Assembly (NCBI GenBank): GCA_030427705.1
Contig: JAUIBR010000005.1
Coordinates: 175,585 to 239,584, forward strand
Reading direction: 5' to 3'
DNA from: a bacterium
GTDB taxonomy: Bacteria; Myxococcota_A; Bradymonadia; Bradymonadales; Bradymonadaceae
DNA: 64,000 nucleotides
Every line of letters starts with the position of its first letter. Within the stretch, counting starts at the first letter, position 1. Below, piece after piece: positions 29,002-37,360 of the stretch. Under the pieces are notes generated by a model. It was not told the origin of the DNA. It ran no database searches and saw only the letters and a program-made list of their open reading frames with translations. The position numbers were made by a program, and so were the translations under genes.

Positions 29002-29451
29002 TTGAAGAATAACGAAAGTGACAATCCGCCTGGCCCGATAAAACGTGCATTTGCGCTGCTGTTCGCCGGCCTCTTCGTATGGTCTGCATATCTGCAATTG
29101 AACGACCCAGACCCCGTCTTGTGGGTGCTCGTTTATGGCATTGCCGCCGCCTTGTGCTTTGCCTGCGTATTGAAACGAGACCTCGCGACCGCAATGCGCG
29201 TGTTCGCAGCATTCGCGCTGTTGGGCGCCGCCATCTCAGCTTTCGAGGTTTGGTTTGGTGAACCTAGATTGATGTTCCCAGACAATGAAATGACTGGCTG
29301 GGTGATTGTCGACACCGAGGAAGGCCGCGAAATGGGTGGCCTAGCCATCATCGCGATTGTTTTGGCACTTCTGTCAATCAATCGACCAAAATCTTGCATT
29401 CCCCACGATTCGTTGGAGTCTACAGGCGGTTCAAGCACGAGGACGCAATGA
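29002..29451 (+). CDS. TMEM220 family membrane protein
   Basis: A 149-residue inner-membrane protein of the TMEM220 family (function unknown). The diagnostic LQLNDPDPVLWVLVYGIAAA is present with four predicted helices (about 15-30, 40-58, 64-85, 108-128) and a conserved EVWFGEPRLMFPDNE segment. The start is a TTG, the only plausible start before residue 65, preceded by AAGAAAG. Its stop TGA overlaps the ATG of the next gene (ATGA), so the two are translationally coupled. Confidence 0.82.
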   Translation: MKNNESDNPPGPIKRAFALLFAGLFVWSAYLQLNDPDPVLWVLVYGIAAALCFACVLKRDLATAMRVFAAFALLGAAISAFEVWFGEPRLMFPDNEMTGWVIVDTEEGREMGGLAIIAIVLALLSINRPKSCIPHDSLESTGGSSTRTQ

Positions 29452-30152
29452 ACAGATTTCTCATTTCGACCATTTTAGCATTCGTACTCGCAGCACCTGC
29501 GAGCGCCGCGGCGCAAATTACGACCGACCGACCGACTGCGGGTGCATCGAGCACAACCGTCGGGGCCAAGACGCTTCAGGTCGAGACGGGCTTCGACACA
29601 ACCGAATTCGAAGTGCACACGATCCCAACCAAGATTCGATTTGGTGTCATCGAACCACTCGAGATTCACGTGGAGAGCGGAATTGTGGTCATCACCGAGG
29701 CAGACACCTTCGTTTCTGATCTCGACGTTGGCGGCAAATACCACATTACGGACACGGGTTCCCTGTCGATTGGGGTTTTAGCCGCCATCACGATTCCAGT
29801 TGAGGGCGACCTCGTCGGCTCGAAGGTCGTCGCGTTGTTTGACGCCCCATTAGGTCCATTGAGTCTCAATATGAACCTCGGCGTAGCGATACCCCTTAAT
29901 GAGCGCGAGTTCGTGGACGACAGCATCTTTGGGTCTGCGGGTCTTGGAATCCCGGTCGTCGACAACCTCGGAGCCTTCGCGGAGGTGTTCACGACTGTGC
30001 CGCTGAGTGATGCCGACCCATCGTTGGGTTTCAATGGCGGAGTGACCTACCTGGTACAGCCCAACATGCAGATCGACGCCTATTTCCGAGTCGCAAATGT
30101 GACCGAATCGAGCGTTTTCGGCGCGGGCATTGGCTTCGCGACCAAATTCTAG
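29448..30152 (+). CDS. Outer-membrane porin-like protein (phenol MetA-type)
   Basis: A 234-residue exported protein with signal cleavage near SAAA-QI and then beta-strand alternation to the end (F at the C-terminus, typical of outer-membrane barrels). The start of the mature part, QITTDRPTAGASSTTVGAKT then LQVETGF, resembles the phenol MetA-type transporter family (PF13557). The true start is the ATG at 29448, with GAGG 5 bases upstream; it overlaps the stop of the TMEM220 gene by 4 bases. It may be an outer-membrane channel for hydrophobic compounds, but this is inferred. Confidence 0.82.
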   Translation: MNRFLISTILAFVLAAPASAAAQITTDRPTAGASSTTVGAKTLQVETGFDTTEFEVHTIPTKIRFGVIEPLEIHVESGIVVITEADTFVSDLDVGGKYHITDTGSLSIGVLAAITIPVEGDLVGSKVVALFDAPLGPLSLNMNLGVAIPLNEREFVDDSIFGSAGLGIPVVDNLGAFAEVFTTVPLSDADPSLGFNGGVTYLVQPNMQIDAYFRVANVTESSVFGAGIGFATKF

Positions 30153-30153
30153 G

Positions 30154-30540
30154 TCACTTCAAGCTATTGGCCTTGATCAGCAGAAACACACCCGACAACG
30201 ATGGGACGATGCTCGCCAGAAGTCCGTACCAAAGCGGAATCTGAGCGATGCGTTCGCCTTCAGCACGTAGTGCCTCGGCATCCGCTGAACCCGCGGTGGC
30301 GAGCGCTGCTTCCAGCGCGGTCTGACCAACCATCATTCCTGTGACACCTAGCCCCACGGACAGCGCGTCCAACGACAGCAACGCAACCGCCATCACGATG
30401 ACCACGCTACGTTGGTCCCCGATTGCTTTCGCTCCATAGAACACGCCGAATGCGCTCAGTGGGTGGGAAATCAGGGCCAGTGCGGTGATGGCGTACATCC
30501 AGTAACCGCCTTCCATGAACATGTTCACGATCGAGTCCAT
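30154..30540 (-). CDS. Small inner-membrane protein resembling the start of MotA/TolQ/ExbB proteins
   Basis: A 128-residue hydrophobic protein with about four helices (about 8-28, 45-65, 68-85, 100-122). The N-terminus DSIVNMFMEGGYWMYAITAL resembles the first helix of MotA/TolQ/ExbB proton-channel proteins, but the rest is too short for the full family, and no TolR/ExbD partner lies nearby. The ATG at 30540 has an ideal GGAGG 5 bases upstream; the longer frame extends into an untranslated leader. Convergent with the porin-like gene, 1 base apart. Confidence 0.65.
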   Translation of the reverse strand: MDSIVNMFMEGGYWMYAITALALISHPLSAFGVFYGAKAIGDQRSVVIVMAVALLSLDALSVGLGVTGMMVGQTALEAALATAGSADAEALRAEGERIAQIPLWYGLLASIVPSLSGVFLLIKANSLK

Positions 30541-30689
30541 TTGCGCCTCCAGTTGCGTTGTAAGTCTAGGACATCCAGGTCTCGCTTTTGTTCCACGAAG
30601 GAGTATGTGCACCCCACTCTCGGAAGGTGGTTTGTCCACGTCTTGGCGACTTGTTTGCGCGCACACCGCAGTTTCACGTGGGTGGCGAC

Positions 30690-30706
30690 TTGGCAGCATC
30701 CTTGCA
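30690..30706 (+). promoter_or_regulatory. Sigma-54 (-24/-12) promoter
   Basis: TTGGCAGCATCCTTGCA keeps the GG and GC elements at exact RpoN spacing. With the C of GC as -12, +1 is 30717, 23 bases before the ATG of the lipoprotein at 30740. CCACGT (30636) and ACGTGG (30676) are a dispersed dyad upstream, a possible activator site. Confidence 0.8.
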
Positions 30707-30713
30707 CTTCAAC

Positions 30714-30736
30714 GGTCTCCATACTGAACGGAGACC
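30714..30736 (+). promoter_or_regulatory. Inverted repeat covering the ribosome site (GGTCTCC-N9-GGAGACC)
   Basis: A perfect 7-bp dyad with a 9-base loop. The right arm contains GGAG, the ribosome site for the ATG at 30740. The predicted +1 (30717) falls inside the left arm, so only CTCC would be transcribed and the dyad may instead be a DNA-binding site. Confidence 0.45.
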
Positions 30737-30739
30737 CAC

Positions 30740-31534
30740 ATGAAGACCACCAAGACTATTGCGATACTATTCCTGTTGATGGGTTGCGGAGACTCAGACG
30801 GTTCGACACTTGAGGTGACCAGTCAATCCGTCAGACAAGGCAAGTATGGCAGTGAACCAACGCCACCAACGCCGCCACCAGACTCAAACCAATACCCGTA
30901 CAACCTCAAGATAAAGGAACCCGTGACTGCGTCTGACCCCGAATCAGGACAGAGCGTTACTCGGTACCCTGAAGAAGACCCGGAGCCAGTCGTCGTTCCC
31001 CATCAACCACTCCCTACCACCACCCCAAGCAAGCCCGCCGCTCCCACGGACACGACCGTGTATCCCCGCTGGGTGCTGCGTGACAGGCATGGGCAGCCAG
31101 TTCGCGCCATGGTGCAACCGATCTACGCCAACGCAGACGACGGTCAATTGATGGGACAAACGCCCATCTGCTTCGAGGTGGAGGCGCTGGGGCCCGACAC
31201 CTGGAAAGGCCGGTATAGGCTGGACACGGGTGCGATGGATGAATCCTGCTACACCCAGTTTGAGTTGAAGTATTATGGCGACTATGGCTGTGACGACCCC
31301 GTAACCAAAGATCCAGAAATCGTTGGGTACCACAATGGAGTACCTAAGTACGGTGGCCGACGTTTGGCAAACGGTTCCGATGTGTATCACGAGACTCACT
31401 TGAAACTCTGCCGAACCGAGCCATCTGCCGTATCACAGGAGTCGCCGTTCTATGCGCTCACCCCAGTGCCACTGGAGCATATGAACGCATTCGTGAAATC
31501 CGCGCCGTACTCCCTGCAGGTTGAGTACGACTAA
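30740..31534 (+). CDS. Pro-rich lipoprotein of unknown function
   Basis: A 264-residue lipoprotein: signal MKTTKTIAILFLLMGC with lipobox LMGC, then GDSDGS. A Pro-rich linker (PTPPTPPPDS) runs to about residue 60, followed by a second Pro/Thr stretch (about 83-100). The domain beyond (about 100-264) starts VYPRWVLRDRHGQPVRAMVQ and has Cys residues at CFEVEA, CYTQFEL, YGCDDP and LCRTEP that may form disulfides. No family recognised. Its stop overlaps the stop of the convergent gene by 4 bases. Driven by a sigma-54 promoter. Confidence 0.75.
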   Translation: MKTTKTIAILFLLMGCGDSDGSTLEVTSQSVRQGKYGSEPTPPTPPPDSNQYPYNLKIKEPVTASDPESGQSVTRYPEEDPEPVVVPHQPLPTTTPSKPAAPTDTTVYPRWVLRDRHGQPVRAMVQPIYANADDGQLMGQTPICFEVEALGPDTWKGRYRLDTGAMDESCYTQFELKYYGDYGCDDPVTKDPEIVGYHNGVPKYGGRRLANGSDVYHETHLKLCRTEPSAVSQESPFYALTPVPLEHMNAFVKSAPYSLQVEYD

Positions 31535-31914
31535 GGAGCACCATCAAGAATCGTGACCAAGATGGTCGTCCCAGCGCCGTTGGATCCGTCGTCACCTTCC
31601 ACATAGACAGAGGCAAAGTCTGTGGGTTCAGCATCGGCGGCGGCTGTAATGGTGACCGTCACTTCTATCACGCCGTCTACTTCAGCCTTGTCAGGCGACA
31701 CGGTGGCGGTGAGCCCGTCACCATTTCTGACGGTAGCCGTAAATGAGTATTCGCCGGAATGCGAGCCTTCGGCTTCAAACTCAAGCACGACTTCTTGGGA
31801 TGCGCCTGGAGCCAATTGAATATCGGGATTATCGCCCAAGAAAGATGTGGACCCTGCACATCCCGTGAGAACGAATGCGATGAAAAGGGCGAGCAAGACG
31901 GAAATCGGCTTCAT
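31531..31914 (-). CDS. Small lipoprotein with an Ig-like beta domain
   Basis: A 127-residue lipoprotein (lipobox LTGC followed by AGST). The mature part is one beta-sandwich-like domain (QLAPGASQEVVLEFEAEGSH, EYSFTATVRNGDGLTATVSP, VIEVTVTITAAADAEPTDFA), similar to the BACON/Ig-like domains that lie in secreted proteins. It has GGGAG 7 bases before the ATG. Alone, with no operon partner downstream. Role unknown, perhaps surface or envelope structure. Confidence 0.75.
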   Translation of the reverse strand: MKPISVLLALFIAFVLTGCAGSTSFLGDNPDIQLAPGASQEVVLEFEAEGSHSGEYSFTATVRNGDGLTATVSPDKAEVDGVIEVTVTITAAADAEPTDFASVYVEGDDGSNGAGTTILVTILDGAP

Positions 31915-32068
31915 GGTGTCTCCCTGATGATTGTCAAAGCGCCTAGTACTGAAACGCTAACTGGTGACGAATATTCAGACAATGCGGATTCTGGTTCGGA
32001 GTTGGAAACAGAAGTAGTCCGTAGCCTCATAGTGTGTATGTTCAAAACACTGAGTCATGGAGGCTGAT

Positions 32069-33754
32069 GTGAACGAAAGGTTGGGACAAATCCTATTGGA
32101 TCATGGGTCGATCACAGAACGGCAGCTAGTTGAAGGACTTGAACTCGCTGAAAAGCACGAGCGCAAACTCGGTCATCAGCTACTACTCAATGGCATTGTC
32201 GGTGAGGAGGTCCTCTACCGTGCGTTGGCGGAACAAAGCGGGTTCAAAATGGGCTCGCCGGACAAGATTCTCGATATCTTGGACAAAGACCTCATCGACA
32301 AGGTTCCCCGACCATACCTGACCCATTCACAGTTTCTTCCCGTCAGAAAACGCGGACGAAATCTCCTGGTCGTATCGGCCGATCCGAACGCTCCGTTTGA
32401 AGACTTGGGGCAAGCCCTGGAAGCGTTGCACGTTGAGGTTCAGATCGTTACTCCAACGACACTGCGTCGCATTTGGTCCATCTTGGACCTCGCTCCCGGA
32501 GAGATGCCTCGGACCGTCGCACGAGACGACGATGACTTGTTGGACAAGTCGCAGGAGTCGAGACTTGTTGCGATGTTTGAGGCGATTCTGCTCGATGCAA
32601 TCGACTCGCGCGCCAGCGATATCCACCTTGAAATCTATAATGGCGAACCACGGCTTCGCTACCGAATCGATGGTCACATGCACGATATCCCTCGATTCAG
32701 CCTTCAACAAAACGACCTAAGAGGGGTCGTCCAAGTCATCAAAATCTCGTCCGAGATGGACATCACAGAGAGACGTTTACCTCAGGGTGGACGTATCCGA
32801 CGACGTGCAGGTGACCAGGTTTTCGATCTTCGTGTTCAAACACAACCGGCGCTGCACGGCGAACACGTGGTTATCCGACTTCTGCATCAAGAACAGAAGG
32901 TCTTATCCATCGAGGACCTTGGATTTAGTGGAGAGAACGCTGACCAGTACCGTCGCCTGCTGACCTCTCCGCAAGGGCTCGTACTGGTCGTCGGACCGAC
33001 TGGCTCTGGAAAGTCCACTACGTTGTACGCGGGTCTGCAGCTCTTGGCGCGAGACGCTTCCAGAAAGGTCCTCACGGTGGAGGACCCAATCGAATACGCA
33101 TTGGACGGCGTGCAACAGTCGGCGGTTCACCCCGAGATTGGATTCGCATTCGCCGATGCCATGCGGGCGTTCGTCCGCGAAGACCCCGATGTCATCCTGG
33201 TCGGTGAGATTCGCGATGCCGAGACAGCTCTCGAAGCGATTCGAGCATCACAGACCGGACACCTCGTGCTATCGACTCTGCATTGCAACGATAGCGTGGA
33301 CGCCGTTCAACGACTATTCGACTTGGGTATGCACCCGAACTCCATCGCCAGCGAGCTCATCGCCGTCATGTCGCAACGGTTGGTGCGTCGAATCTGCGAC
33401 CAGTGTCGTCAACCGGCTGAACCCGATGAGGAGATTCTAGGCGAACTTTTCCCCGGCCACGTTCCAGACACCTTCCAATGTTTTGAAGGCAAAGGCTGCG
33501 CGGTGTGTAACGGACGAGGAACAAAGGGGAGAATTGCGGCAGTTGAGCTACTGCGAGTCGGCGCAAACATCCGTGACGGAATCTCAAACCAAATGACCGT
33601 CGACCAGCTTCGCACACTCGCCTATGCCGGCGGCTTGAAACCGATTCGCAATAACTTGATCGAGTTGGTGCTGCAAGGTGTCACGCCCATGAGCGAGATT
33701 CGACGGACCTTGTCCATCGAGCAGATGGCGCCAAAACAAGAGATAACGGACTAG
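32069..33754 (+). CDS. GspE/PilB-type secretion ATPase
   Basis: A 561-residue hexameric ATPase of the type II secretion/type IV pilus assembly family (cytoplasmic). Residues 1-150 are the GspE N-terminal domain; the ATPase core has Walker A GPTGSGKSTT (about 308-317), an Asp box (KVLTVEDPIEYALDGVQQ), Walker B (EDPDVILVGEIRDAETA) and His box (GHLVLSTLHCNDSVDAVQR). A zinc tetracysteine (CDQCRQ and CAVCNG) sits near 450-480. The GTG at 32069 is preferred, with GGAGG 5 bases upstream; an ATG 4 codons earlier lacks a ribosome site. No other pilin or secretion gene is seen nearby, so its partners must lie elsewhere. Confidence 0.94.
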   Translation: MNERLGQILLDHGSITERQLVEGLELAEKHERKLGHQLLLNGIVGEEVLYRALAEQSGFKMGSPDKILDILDKDLIDKVPRPYLTHSQFLPVRKRGRNLLVVSADPNAPFEDLGQALEALHVEVQIVTPTTLRRIWSILDLAPGEMPRTVARDDDDLLDKSQESRLVAMFEAILLDAIDSRASDIHLEIYNGEPRLRYRIDGHMHDIPRFSLQQNDLRGVVQVIKISSEMDITERRLPQGGRIRRRAGDQVFDLRVQTQPALHGEHVVIRLLHQEQKVLSIEDLGFSGENADQYRRLLTSPQGLVLVVGPTGSGKSTTLYAGLQLLARDASRKVLTVEDPIEYALDGVQQSAVHPEIGFAFADAMRAFVREDPDVILVGEIRDAETALEAIRASQTGHLVLSTLHCNDSVDAVQRLFDLGMHPNSIASELIAVMSQRLVRRICDQCRQPAEPDEEILGELFPGHVPDTFQCFEGKGCAVCNGRGTKGRIAAVELLRVGANIRDGISNQMTVDQLRTLAYAGGLKPIRNNLIELVLQGVTPMSEIRRTLSIEQMAPKQEITD

Positions 33755-33757
33755 ACG

Positions 33758-34123
33758 TCACTTTGCCTGGGCATCCGGCACGCACACATCGCCTGCGCCG
33801 CACTGAATGGCAAACCCTATGCCGTCTAATATGTTTCCGTCGCAAGCATTGGCTCTTGCCTTCGTCTTGCATTCCTGAAACTTGGCGTCGTTGATCTTGC
33901 CCTCACAAGACTCCGCATCCCATCGACGGTTGTACTCGGCCCCGACCTCGGTCCGACAGTCATCCATGTTCCGATACTTCTTCCCTTCGCCGATTCCGTC
34001 GCACTTTCGGAGCTCTTTGCAAACGGCGTCCGTGATGTCGTCTCGATAGTCGGCGCGTGTCTTTTTGCAGGCCGAAAATCCTAACACGACACTGAACAGA
34101 ACTATGACTTTCAAAGTTTTCAC
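33758..34123 (-). CDS. DUF6184-like Cys-rich lipoprotein
   Basis: A 121-residue lipoprotein (lipobox FSAC after VKTLKVIVLFSVVLG). The mature part has eight Cys residues in the pattern AVCKELRKCDGIGEGKKY, MDDCRTEVGAEYNRRWDAES and CEGKINDAKFQECKTKARANACDG then CGAGDVC. This strongly recalls the DUF6184 myxobacterial lipoproteins. The start is the GTG at 34123 with GGAGA upstream; a longer frame reaches into the upstream promoter. Function unknown. Convergent with the GspE-type gene, 3 bases apart. Confidence 0.75.
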   Translation of the reverse strand: MKTLKVIVLFSVVLGFSACKKTRADYRDDITDAVCKELRKCDGIGEGKKYRNMDDCRTEVGAEYNRRWDAESCEGKINDAKFQECKTKARANACDGNILDGIGFAIQCGAGDVCVPDAQAK

Positions 34124-34234
34124 GAAATCTCTCCGGTCTTGACTGCGACGTTGGCGGAACTGGAATTTCCGTTGCCAAACCGCTAATACGAGTGCCGCTA
34201 GAACGTAGGACATCACATCACTACTCACAACAAC

Positions 34235-34885
34235 GTGCTCTATTGGAAAGACCCAGCGAGCGCTCTAACTCACTTCGCGGGATTCCTCGCCGCCGTCGTA
34301 GGATTGGTTGTCTTGGTACTGAGCGGATCTGACGCCGCGAAGACAACCACGTTCGTCATATATGGGCTCTCTTTGGCGCTGCTCTTTCTCGCATCATCGA
34401 GCTATCACTTTTTCGACCTCGGCGAGCGTGGCAACAAGATGCTTCGTCGTTGCGACCATGCTGCAATCTTCCTGCTGATCGCAGGCACATACGTACCTGT
34501 TATCGCCCATGTGTTGGACGGTCCTTGGCGAACTGGAATGCTAATTGCCATCATGACGATGGCGGCACTGGGCGTTGCGTTCAAACTCACGTGGTTCCAC
34601 GCACCACGCTGGATTGATGTCGCGCTCTATCTTGGGATGGGATGGACCGTGTTGGTCCCCGGAAAGAGGATGTATGACGCATTAACGCCTGAACTCATTA
34701 TGTGGATGGGCGCAGGTGGGGCTTTCTACACATTTGGCGCTCTCGTCTACGCAACCAAATGGCCTGACCCGTGGCCCGACCGTTTCGGCTTCCACGACAT
34801 TTGGCACCTATTTGTCCTGGGCGGAGCTGCATGCCATTTCGGAATGGTCTATGTCCTAATCGACCACCCCATGGCGCCATTCTAA
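34235..34885 (+). CDS. Hemolysin III family membrane protein (PAQR-like)
   Basis: A 216-residue inner-membrane protein with seven helices. The motifs ALTHFAGFLAAVVGLVVLVL (N-terminal His), SSSYHFFDLGERGNKMLRR (SxxxHxF) then CDHAAIFLLIAGTYVPVIAH and the late DIWHLFVLGGAACHFGMVYV carry the conserved His and Asp residues of hemolysin III and related PAQR metal-dependent hydrolase-like proteins. A true haemolytic role is not established in most bacteria. The GTG start has no strong ribosome site and may be moved. A hairpin follows the stop. Confidence 0.88.
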   Translation: MLYWKDPASALTHFAGFLAAVVGLVVLVLSGSDAAKTTTFVIYGLSLALLFLASSSYHFFDLGERGNKMLRRCDHAAIFLLIAGTYVPVIAHVLDGPWRTGMLIAIMTMAALGVAFKLTWFHAPRWIDVALYLGMGWTVLVPGKRMYDALTPELIMWMGAGGAFYTFGALVYATKWPDPWPDRFGFHDIWHLFVLGGAACHFGMVYVLIDHPMAPF

Positions 34886-34890
34886 CAGAT

Positions 34891-34911
34891 GCGTGAAACA
34901 TCGTTTCACGC
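34891..34911 (+). terminator. Hairpin after the hemolysin III gene
   Basis: GCGTGAAA-CATCG-TTTCACGC, a perfect 8-bp stem with a 5-base loop 5 bases after the stop, followed by only a weak T content (TTCC). A plausible terminator, not a classical intrinsic one. Confidence 0.5.
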
Positions 34912-34970
34912 TTCCGAAACACCCACAACCCAAGCATTTCGTAACACCCTGAAAAACATGGTGTAACGGA

Positions 34971-34987
34971 TTGGCACGCCCAATGCA
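34971..34987 (+). promoter_or_regulatory. Sigma-54 (-24/-12) promoter
   Basis: TTGGCACGCCCAATGCA is close to the RpoN consensus, with GG and GC at exact spacing. Counting the C of GC as -12 puts +1 at 34998 and gives a 24-base leader to the ATG at 35022. Confidence 0.85.
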
Positions 34988-35021
34988 AAACACGACGTTC
35001 GGCCCAGCTACGGAGGTGGCC

Positions 35022-35501
35022 ATGAATCGAATTGTCTTGTTTGTATTGTTTGCTTTGCTGGTTCCAACGACGGCATTTGCCGAGGGATTTGATACGACGT
35101 TAGGCGTCCGTGCCATAGGCGGGTCCGCCTTTAATGAAGACCATGCCACTGCAGTCGGTGGTGTTGGTTTAACGGCCGAACGCGCGTTCCTCCATCATCA
35201 TCTCGAACTGGAACTCGTCGGAGCCTACATCCGGCATGACGGACACAACGGAGCGACTGGAGAGTTGGTGTTGAAAGTCCCATGGGCGCTGTCCAACTTC
35301 GTGGACGTCTACGGCGGAGCGGGAGGCATCATCTACCACGGAAATGACCACACGCTGGGAGGCTACTTGTTCGATATAGGTAGCCGAGTATGGACTAGCG
35401 ACCATTTCGGTTTGGGACTTGAATTCGACTACGTCACATTGCTCGGAGAACACGGCTCGCGGGGAGTTGAGGCAGCCTTTGATGTGATGTACCGCTTCTG
35501 A
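35022..35501 (+). CDS. Small outer-membrane barrel-like protein
   Basis: A 159-residue exported protein: signal MNRIVLFVLFALLVPTTAFA then EGFDTTLGVRAIGG. The mature part shows alternating beta strands (VGLTAERAFLHHHLELELVG, YIRHDGHNGATGELVLKVPW, VYGGAGGIIYHGNDHTLGGY) and ends VMYRF, an aromatic-C-terminus typical of outer-membrane barrels. Eight strands are estimated. The ATG has a textbook GGAGG 5 bases upstream and lies 24 bases after the sigma-54 start. No specific family is recognised. Confidence 0.75.
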   Translation: MNRIVLFVLFALLVPTTAFAEGFDTTLGVRAIGGSAFNEDHATAVGGVGLTAERAFLHHHLELELVGAYIRHDGHNGATGELVLKVPWALSNFVDVYGGAGGIIYHGNDHTLGGYLFDIGSRVWTSDHFGLGLEFDYVTLLGEHGSRGVEAAFDVMYRF

Positions 35502-35574
35502 TGAAGGCGTCGGACCGAGGACCCCGTTCGAATTGACCGTGCGTGTGGCGAGATGCATCTGTAGAATTCTCGCC

Positions 35575-36540
35575 ATGACCAACGCTGACCCAACTCCAGC
35601 CGCTGTAGTTTACGTACGGTGGTTCGCTGTGATGTGTTGGCTAACTGTGCTTGGCAGCATCATCTACCTCATCACGGACTACGAATCCGTCGTCAGCTGG
35701 GTATTCGCGACGATCATGGTGCTAGCCGTCCTACCCTACTTACCGCTCATCCTCGTTTCGCGCTCAAAACTGGGTCTTGGCCTCTACACCCTGTTGTCGG
35801 GATTCATGCTGGTTTCCCTATTCTTCACGCCAGCTGGGGCATACCTAATGCTGCAAGTGACAAACGAGCGGATGCGTGGCTGGTTTTCAGGAGAGCCAAT
35901 TGCGTCTGATGTCTCCATCCCGACTCCGGTTGGATACATCGCACTCGTCACCAGCACTATCTTGGGCCTTCTCGTCTGCGTTGCGATGGGTGCAGGTTCA
36001 GCATGGCTCGTCGGTGAACATGTCCTCAAACCGGCAGAAGTGGACAATGCCCCACTTCGAGACGGCTCCGCCAAACGCGCGGTCCACGTACCCAACGGCT
36101 ACGAGCTGGAATCTAAGGTGCATTCGATCGAGCCGTTTCCATTGACGCTCTCCGGTCAAGAACTCGGCGGCAAGCCGTACACATTTGACCCGAAACGCCC
36201 CAACATCTTCATCATATGGGCCACCTGGTGCCCGGACTGCCTCGACCAACTGGAAGCCGTTCCAAACTTCCATCACACCGACACGGTCCTCGTCACCCTG
36301 GATTGCGAGAGTGACGGCAAAGACAACCGCACGGCTGTGCGCGACAAACTCAGGAAGGCCCGAGTCCCAAGGTCGGTCGACGTGATTTGTGCTGAAGAGG
36401 CAGCTCTCCCGTTCAAACCAGAGTGGATTCCGACGTCGGTCATCACGGATTCCGATGGCGACGTGCGCTTAATCTACTCGGGAACACTGCGGACAATGAC
36501 TGCACAACGATTCATTAAACGACTTAACCAGTCCTTTTGA
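35575..36540 (+). CDS. Membrane-anchored thioredoxin-like protein (TlpA/ResA type)
   Basis: A 321-residue protein. Four hydrophobic helices lie in about 10-160 (MCWLTVLGSIIYLI, WVFATIMVLAVLPYLPLILV, and GYIALVTSTILGLLVCVAMG). A linker leads to a thioredoxin-fold domain (about 190-320) with active-site WCPDC (Cys at about 219 and 222) preceded by IFIIWAT, and a cis-proline-type PEWIPTSVITDSDG. The fold suggests reduction or oxidation of periplasmic disulfides, perhaps for the many Cys-rich exported proteins in this region; that link is inferred. It starts at the ATG at 35575 since the upstream extension has no ribosome site. Confidence 0.82.
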   Translation: MTNADPTPAAVVYVRWFAVMCWLTVLGSIIYLITDYESVVSWVFATIMVLAVLPYLPLILVSRSKLGLGLYTLLSGFMLVSLFFTPAGAYLMLQVTNERMRGWFSGEPIASDVSIPTPVGYIALVTSTILGLLVCVAMGAGSAWLVGEHVLKPAEVDNAPLRDGSAKRAVHVPNGYELESKVHSIEPFPLTLSGQELGGKPYTFDPKRPNIFIIWATWCPDCLDQLEAVPNFHHTDTVLVTLDCESDGKDNRTAVRDKLRKARVPRSVDVICAEEAALPFKPEWIPTSVITDSDGDVRLIYSGTLRTMTAQRFIKRLNQSF

Positions 36541-36553
36541 CTAAGAGGCTCCG

Positions 36554-36898
36554 ATGCGTTTGTTCGTCCATCTATTGGTAGCCAGTTCGCTTGGCCTCGT
36601 CTTTTTTGTGGGTTGCGATGACGACGTCGGCAATGACGGAACGTTAGTCGGCGGACCATGCCGTTCAAACTCTGATTGTGAGGAGTACTGCGAAACCGGA
36701 GGGGACTTTCCGGAAGGTATGTGCACGGTGGAATGTCGCGATAGTCAGGATTGTCCTTCCGATACATGGTGCATCGACAAGAAAGGCGGCATCTGCGCGC
36801 TTTATTGCGAAGCCAATGATTGGTGCCGACGTGGCTACGACTGCAAAACTGAAAAACTCAAAGGTGATCGCGGCGAAGAATTCGTCTGCATCGACTGA
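36554..36898 (+). CDS. Small Cys-rich lipoprotein
   Basis: A 114-residue lipoprotein (lipobox FVGC followed by DDDVG). The mature part has 12 Cys residues in an EB-module-like pattern: CRSNSDCEEYCETGG, GMCTVECRDSQDCPSDTWC, ICALYCEANDWC and YDCKTEK. Such disulfide-rich modules are common in Myxococcota surface proteins. It lies 13 bases after the thioredoxin-like gene and 6 bases before the iron-sulfur subunit gene, so all three may form an operon. Function unknown. Confidence 0.75.
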   Translation: MRLFVHLLVASSLGLVFFVGCDDDVGNDGTLVGGPCRSNSDCEEYCETGGDFPEGMCTVECRDSQDCPSDTWCIDKKGGICALYCEANDWCRRGYDCKTEKLKGDRGEEFVCID

Positions 36899-36904
36899 GG
36901 CAAG

Positions 36905-37360
36905 ATGAAGTTCAAACTTAATGGTAAAGACGTGGAAGTCGAAGCTCCCAAGGACGCACGACTTCTGTGGGTGTTACGTGAACGACTCGGCCAAACAGGG
37001 ACGAAGTTTGGCTGCGGCACATCGGTTTGTGGGGCGTGCACGGTCCATCTTGACGGTAACCCGGTCCGAGCCTGCGTGATGCCAGCAAACGCGGTTGCAG
37101 GGAAGTCCGTGACGACGATCGAAGGACTTTCGGAAGACGGCGACCATCCACTTCAAAGAGCCTGGATCGAAGAGCAGGTCCCGCAATGCGGGTACTGCCA
37201 GTCGGGGCAAATCATGCAAGCCGCTGCACTACTTCAAAAGAACCCCAATCCTAGCCGAGAAGAAATCGTTGAGTTCATGGACTCCGTCCTGTGTCGTTGC
37301 GGGACCTATCAACGCATTCTGAAAGCCGTCGAGCGAGCCGCCACAGATGGAGGTCAATGA
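36905..37360 (+). CDS. iorA: [2Fe-2S] subunit of a molybdenum hydroxylase (isoquinoline 1-oxidoreductase alpha type)
   Basis: A 151-residue iron-sulfur protein carrying two [2Fe-2S] clusters. The N-terminal plant-ferredoxin-type site is [17 protein letters not shown], with the fourth Cys in VRACVMPA; the C-terminal helical-domain site is [19 protein letters not shown] and [11 protein letters not shown]. It transfers electrons from the molybdopterin subunit whose gene overlaps by an ATGA junction at 37357-37360. The two-subunit layout, without a separate FAD gene, is the IorAB type. The physiological substrate and electron acceptor are not shown. Confidence 0.93.
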   Translation: MKFKLNGKDVEVEAPKDARLLWVLRERLGQTGTKFGCGTSVCGACTVHLDGNPVRACVMPANAVAGKSVTTIEGLSEDGDHPLQRAWIEEQVPQCGYCQSGQIMQAAALLQKNPNPSREEIVEFMDSVLCRCGTYQRILKAVERAATDGGQ

